A stretch of DNA of 21,395 bases from Prorocentrum cordatum (lineage: Eukaryota; Sar; Dinophyceae; Prorocentrales; Prorocentraceae): contig CAUYUJ010000882.1 in assembly GCA_963575745.1 (NCBI GenBank), positions 75,001 to 96,395 on the forward strand, given 5' to 3'. How positions within the stretch are numbered: position 1 is the stretch's first letter; each line of letters opens with the position of its first letter. Shown one piece after another: positions 18,150 through 21,395 of this stretch. The notes below the pieces were generated by a model. That model was not told the origin of the DNA. It made no database searches and worked only from the letters and a program-made list of their open reading frames with translations. Both the position numbers and the translations under genes were made by a program.

Positions 18150-18460
18150 GCTTCGCACGCTCCCGGATGGTCTTCGCATAGTTTCCGAATGCCCTCGGGG
18201 GAATTTAGGAAGGCTTGGGAGATGTTCGGACATCTGCACATAACTTCAAACGACTTCGACAGCGACAGCTTCTGAAGGCTTCGTAAGGCGTAAGGTTTCA
18301 GGGGAGGGGCGGAACGGTTTCGGACGATTCAGAAGGCCTCCGCAGTTTTCCGAATGAATCCGGCAGTTCTTCGAAGGGCTTCGGATGGTTTCGGGATGGC
18401 TCTCGGAAATCTCCAATGGTTTCGGATGGCACTGAAGATTTTCGAAAGCTGAGGGAGGGA
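18150..18460. repeat. Degenerate TTCGGATGG minisatellite
   Basis: Words such as CTTCGGATGGTTTCGG, TTCGGACGATTC, TTTCCGAATG and GGAAGGCTT recur every 12-17 bp. The minus-strand frame from an ATG at 18241 (CRCPNISQAFLNSPEGIRK...) looks protein-like, but it lies within the repeat and its continuation runs into hexamer DNA. I regard it as repeat-derived. Confidence 0.6.
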
Positions 18461-18639
18461 GGGGGAGCCCAGAATCGCATATCGATCGAATCGCTGGCAC
18501 AATCGACCTGGCCAAATTGAAGCTCGTCCTGGGCTGCCCTGGGGGGTGCAAAATGGAGTCGACCTGTGCCGCACGCAGACATCGGCACCAACAAGAAGCA
18601 GAGGGTCCACGTCGACTGGCAATTCCGATCCTGTCTTCC

Positions 18640-18720
18640 TCCTCCTCCCCCAGATGTCTTCGGAGGTCTCCCAGTGTCCCTGGAGGTCTCCGGAAGCTTC
18701 TGGGTCCCCCCTGGAGACAG
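18640..18720. repeat. Short GGAGGTCTCC minisatellite
   Basis: GGAGGTCTCC occurs twice with related words (TGTCTTCGGAGG, CCCTGGAGAC) at intervals of about 14-25 bp. Confidence 0.55.
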
Positions 18721-18731
18721 ATTTTTTGGAA

Positions 18732-18912
18732 TCGGCGATAACCCGGGTTATCCGGGGGGGAGGGGGCCGGCCGATAATCTAACCTTCGCGCTGTGGGCAG
18801 CCCTGCATATGCCCGCGCCCCCCCCATCACGGACCTGCACAACCGGCAAGGTTAGGTTATCCTGGGGGGGGGGAGGGGGGGGGCAAGCCCGATAACCCGA
18901 GTTATCGCCGGA
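18732..18912. repeat. Inverted-repeat element with palindromic ends, MITE-like
   Basis: The left end holds the perfect 16-bp palindrome GATAACCCGGGTTATC (18737-18752) and the right end the near-palindrome GATAACCCGAGTTATC (18891-18906). The outer bases match as inverted ends (TCGGCGATAAC on the left, and TCCGGCGATAAC read from the right). Just inside, CCGATAATCTAACCTT (18770-18785) is mirrored by AAGGTTAGGTTATC (18848-18861). Both halves also contain GGTTATCC followed by a G-tract. About 180 bp in all, with no recognised target duplication. Confidence 0.75.
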
Positions 18913-19069
18913 CCCTTAACAAAAACAGTCTCCTGGAGGCCCAAAGACGGCCAAAAACATCCTCGAATCTGGATCATGATCGATCCTGTCGGTCACGCGA
19001 CCCCAGGGAGGGCAGGACCCCCTCTGGCAGAAATACGCAGGGCTCGACGAGGGCAGCTGGCTTTGCCAC

Positions 19070-19070
<1 letters not shown>

Positions 19071-19134
<64 letters not shown>
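19071..19134. repeat. (CGA)21 microsatellite
   Basis: A pure CGA/GAC run of about 64 bp without interruption, giving poly-Asp on plus and poly-Val/Ser/Arg on minus. Its perfection implies recent expansion. Confidence 0.98.
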
Positions 19135-19135
<1 letters not shown>

Positions 19136-19191
19136 TCCGACCAAAGTCCACCCAGAATCGATCCTCGGACCCCTCCCAACAAGGGCTCCCA

Positions 19192-19224
19192 ACTTCGCGC
19201 TTCGCGCTGCGCGAAGCGCGAAGT
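19192..19224. repeat. Perfect 16-bp palindrome, one-base centre
   Basis: ACTTCGCGCTTCGCGC at 19192-19207, a single T, then the exact reverse complement at 19209-19224. The right arm plus GCGAATAACTTCGC forms a unit that recurs near 19300-19325 (CGAAGCGCGAATAACTTCGC). Confidence 0.9.
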
Positions 19225-19431
19225 GCGAATAACTTCGCGCTCTGGCGCCGCCTCCCAGGGGAGAAGAGGAGGATGAGGAGGAATCTGAGCCGAACCGCGA
19301 AACGCGAAGCGCGAATAACTTCGCCCCCTCGAGGGCGCCCTTGCCCCAAGGTCCATCCTGGCCACTTCTCCGAGCTGCACCCGGCCGTGGCGACGAGAGC
19401 CTCCAGTCGCGAAAAAAACCTCGGAGACGAC

Positions 19432-19442
19432 GCGGACGACGC

Positions 19443-19475
<33 letters not shown>
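19432..19475. repeat. (GAC)n microsatellite, short
   Basis: GACGACGCCGAC followed by nearly pure GAC triplets. Same motif as 19071-19134. Confidence 0.9.
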
Positions 19476-19481
<6 letters not shown>

Positions 19482-19676
19482 CGTCCTCCCAGCGCGGCCG
19501 CCGGTCGCCGCGCGGACAGCGGCCCGTGCGGCCCAGCACCGCGCCGTCCAACACCACCTCCGCGAGGAGGGAGCCGGGCGCCGGGCAGGCGACCAGCCTG
19601 GCCGGGTCGTCGCCGTGGTCCCCACCGCCCTCGCCGCCGCCGCCGCAGCCGCTCGACGACGACCTCGGCATCCACC

Positions 19677-19795
19677 AGGCAGGTCTCGTATGGCGCGCCG
19701 GCAAACTGCGACGGCAACGACCTCGACATCGAACTCGGAATCGACCTAGACCTAGATCTCGACGACGACCACGGCCTCAACGCCATCGAGGACGA

Positions 19796-19842
<47 letters not shown>

Positions 19843-19894
19843 ACGACGACGACGACGACGACGTCAACGACAACGACGATGACGACGACGACGA

Positions 19895-19940
<46 letters not shown>

Positions 19941-20054
19941 AACGACGACGACGGCGGCGGCGGCGGCGGCAGCGTCGTCGTCGTCGCGTGTCGGAGGCTT
20001 CGTGGCGGCTGGAGTTTCTCGTCGCCAAGGCCAGGCGCAGCTCGAAGAACTTGA
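19677..20054 (+). other. Acidic-repeat cassette, copy B
   Basis: One plus frame reads RQVSYGAPANCDGNDLDIELG, then IDLDLDLDDDHGLNAIEDDD, a DADADA block from (GACGCC)n and a long poly-Asp run, ending at TGA 20052-20054. There is no start codon in the conserved part. The shared 45 bp (19676-19720) and the later GACCACGGCCTCAACGCCATCGA word (about 19767-19789) match copy A in order and spacing, so the two are paralogous segments. Being open through very long triplet repeats is not itself evidence of coding. Confidence 0.35.
19798..19985. repeat. (GACGCC)n then (GAC)n and (GGC)n microsatellite
   Basis: Pure GACGCC hexamers to about 19842, then GAC triplets with AAC/GAT variants to about 19960, then GGC triplets and TCG. 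Open in all frames on both strands. Confidence 0.95.
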
Positions 20055-20321
20055 ACAGGATGCCCAGGGGCCAACTTTTTGATGATTTTGGTCTGACATC
20101 GTGGTCGTCGAGATCGTCCTCTCCTTCTTGTGCTCCTGGTTCCTGGCTCCTGGTGGCTGGAAAAACGTCGCTCGAAGCCTCCCCCCCAAGGGCCAGTCGA
20201 GGGCTCATCAAACTGGGGCCAGGTGACCCCTGGAGCACCGCTCCAGGGGCCACCGGCGACGCACGTATTCTGTCGCGACGGGGAACGCAATTTGTAAAAG
20301 AGGACAGACAGAACTATCCTT
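20055..20321. other. Stretch with no recognisable gene, containing one strong hairpin
   Basis: Nothing is recognised except the hairpin at 20222-20254, where GGTGACCCCTGGAGC pairs with GCTCCAGGGGCCACC at 14 of 15 positions over a 3-nt loop. It resembles a terminator by shape, but it lacks a T-run and this is not a bacterial context. Confidence 0.55.
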
Positions 20322-20400
20322 CTCCTGCTCCTCCTCCTCCTCCTCCACCTCCTCCTCCTCCTCCTCCTCCTCCTCCTCCTCCTCCCCCTCCTCATCTTTC
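20321..20400. repeat. (CCT)n polypyrimidine microsatellite
   Basis: Nearly pure CCT/CTC triplets from about 20321 to 20400, followed by a looser TCCTTCTGGTCGTCG region. Confidence 0.95.
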
Positions 20401-20529
20401 TCCTTCTGGTCGTCGTGGTCGTCCCCTCCTTCTGGTCCTCCTCCTCCACCTCCTCGCTGCCTCACTGAGCGCGTCGGCAGGGCGAGGGGGGCTTTTCGCA
20501 TCAGCATTCCGCATCTCGTGCGATCATGA

Positions 20530-20870
20530 AGCGGGGTACTGCCGATATGGAGTCGGACCGAGGTACAGGATCGAGGTCGCGCTTCGGGGAGGTTACCCTG
20601 ACGTTCTTCGTGTTTGCTGGATGTTGTTGTGCATCCGGGGGGGGGATGCCCTCAAATGCTACTCGGTTTGGCAGGCGGAGGGTCTCACGCTCTTGAAGGA
20701 TGTCTTTTATGTCCCGGGTCCGACTGTGCACGAGTTGAGGGTGGGCCACTCTCAGCATGCCATGGCTCTCGCATAAGCGCCGTGCGCAGCCTGATGGCTT
20801 GGGAAGGTTGCGCGGATGAGGCACAAGTGGTCTTCAAAGCGCGACTCTCTCTCTCTCTCTCTCTCTTCCC
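20530..20870 (+). pseudogene. Possible Copia-type retroelement remnant
   Basis: A plus frame contains YGVGPRYRIEVALRGG and, after about 45 residues, LTLLKDVFYVPGPTVHELRVG, ending at a stop at 20774-20776. The L-x-L-x-DVxYVPG...L-x-V pattern is characteristic of the segment between protease and integrase in Copia polyproteins. An overlapping frame continues with SRISAVRSLMAWEGCADEAQVVFK, reminiscent of the residues that follow that motif in the family. The catalytic protease motif and integrase are not visible. A CT microsatellite at 20846-20867 ends it. The match rests on one short motif. Confidence 0.3.
20846..20867. repeat. (CT)n microsatellite
   Basis: Eleven CT units between the possible Copia remnant and the family P array. 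Confidence 0.9.
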
Positions 20871-20888
20871 GTAGCGCCGCGCACACTC

Positions 20889-21275
20889 GTTTCACAGGCT
20901 TGTAGGAATTACAGAGATGGAGGGCGGCTCATTTTCAAAATGTTGCTCTCGCGACAGCGCCAAACCCATGGGTAGATCTTCCACCTGCCTTACGCATGGA
21001 GGTCGGTTCCTCTTCAAGATGCGTTTCCGCCTCAGCGCCGCGCACATGCATGAATCTTCCAACTACCATACGAATTCAAGCCCGCTCCTGCTCAAAATGG
21101 GGCTGTCACGCAAAATTATGTCATTCTGAAGGTCTTACCGAACTGTGGGATGCTCGGACGGACGGACAGCGGCTTCATTTTCAAATGGGGATGTTGCTTT
21201 ATGTCGATTGAGATGTTACTGTCATAGGTGTGCAAAACATGTGCGGAGGGTGGTTCCTCGAAAAACTGAGCCACT
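20889..21275 (+). repeat. Tandem array, 79-90 bp units (family P, direct copy)
   Basis: Five copies of a core like GGAGGGCGGCTCATTTTCAAAATG begin at about 20921, 21000, 21079, 21169 and 21247 (spacing 79, 79, 90, about 80), with CAGCGCC and TCTTCC or TGTAGG-like words between cores. The first core aligns well with the reverse complement of 14223-14276, so the same family is present in the opposite orientation about 6.6 kb away. The sequence after 21275 still shows related words, and the array may continue beyond the window. Short open frames here follow the repeat and are not called. Confidence 0.7.
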
Positions 21276-21395
21276 GTTGGCCATTTCCTCTGCTGACTGC
21301 TGATAGCCCTAGCCATTTGCCATTGGCCATTGGCATCTCTGAACGGAGAGCTGATCCTTTTCATACTGGCATATCGCCTGGATAGCAGTAGCATC

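Noticed and set aside
17624-18241. Minus-strand gene starting at ATG 18241
   Set aside because: The first 70 residues look protein-like, but they overlap the TTCGGATGG minisatellite and lead straight into hexamer repeat; no family match is recognised.
19217-19240. loxP-like recombination site (ATAACTTCG word)
   Set aside because: Only nine bases are shared and the loxP arm-spacer-arm structure is absent; coincidence within a TTCGCG-rich repeat.
20222-20254. Rho-independent terminator
   Set aside because: The hairpin is strong but lacks a following T-run, and bacterial termination does not apply in a dinoflagellate nucleus.
18974-20449. 491-codon minus-strand frame rich in Arg and Ser
   Set aside because: Most of it is triplet repeat; the only conserved part is the 45-bp cassette, where the plus frame shows the more conservative substitutions.

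Overview
The window looks like nuclear DNA of a dinoflagellate. The strongest evidence is a complete 22-nt genomic copy of the dinoflagellate trans-spliced leader (dinoSL) on the minus strand at 5170-5191. Supporting evidence is the GC-rich, repeat-saturated sequence, a decayed non-LTR retrotransposon with the reverse transcriptase/RNase H layout common in these genomes, and the lack of bacterial features (no operons, ribosome binding sites or tRNAs seen). A thecate genus such as Prorocentrum or a symbiodiniacean is a guess from repeat style, not a demonstrated identity. I find no intact protein-coding gene that I can name with confidence; most long open frames come from triplet, hexamer or 10-15 bp repeats that stay open on both strands.

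Layout. 1-1100: a G-tract, a 170-bp foldback (342-511), a GGA microsatellite and short palindromes. 1428-2160: a plausible but broken plus-strand gene. 2300-3800: dinucleotide tracts and a minisatellite of about 12 bp (GGCCTCTTGGGG-like). 4318-5400: a GAT/GGA microsatellite, then a minus-strand unit starting at the spliced-leader relic, which abuts another block of the same minisatellite. 5600-7930: a more AT-rich island of decayed TATGN pentamers, interrupted by a C-rich segment with an 80-bp duplication and a 270-bp (GTC)n tract. 7930-9378: a 43-bp tandem repeat, a long CTC tract with a 100-N assembly gap, and a diverged direct repeat. 9379-11850: a 5'-truncated LINE-like retrotransposon pseudogene with four stop codons and two frame changes. 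12200-14900: CTC/GGA tracts, minisatellite, a strong foldback (12744-12916) and a degenerate array of 83-100 bp units. 14900-17430: GC-rich sequence with short repeats and no recognised gene. 17434-20260: foldbacks, palindromes and two copies of an acidic-repeat cassette. 20300-21395: CTC tract, a possible Copia-type remnant, and a second array of the 80-90 bp family, inverted relative to the first.

The region reads as intergenic or accessory sequence built by retroposition (spliced-leader relic, LINE), probable small foldback elements and microsatellite expansion. There is no evident pathway or set of cooperating genes. The most informative signals are the spliced-leader relic, the density of foldbacks, the inverted pair of arrays and the duplicated acidic cassette.
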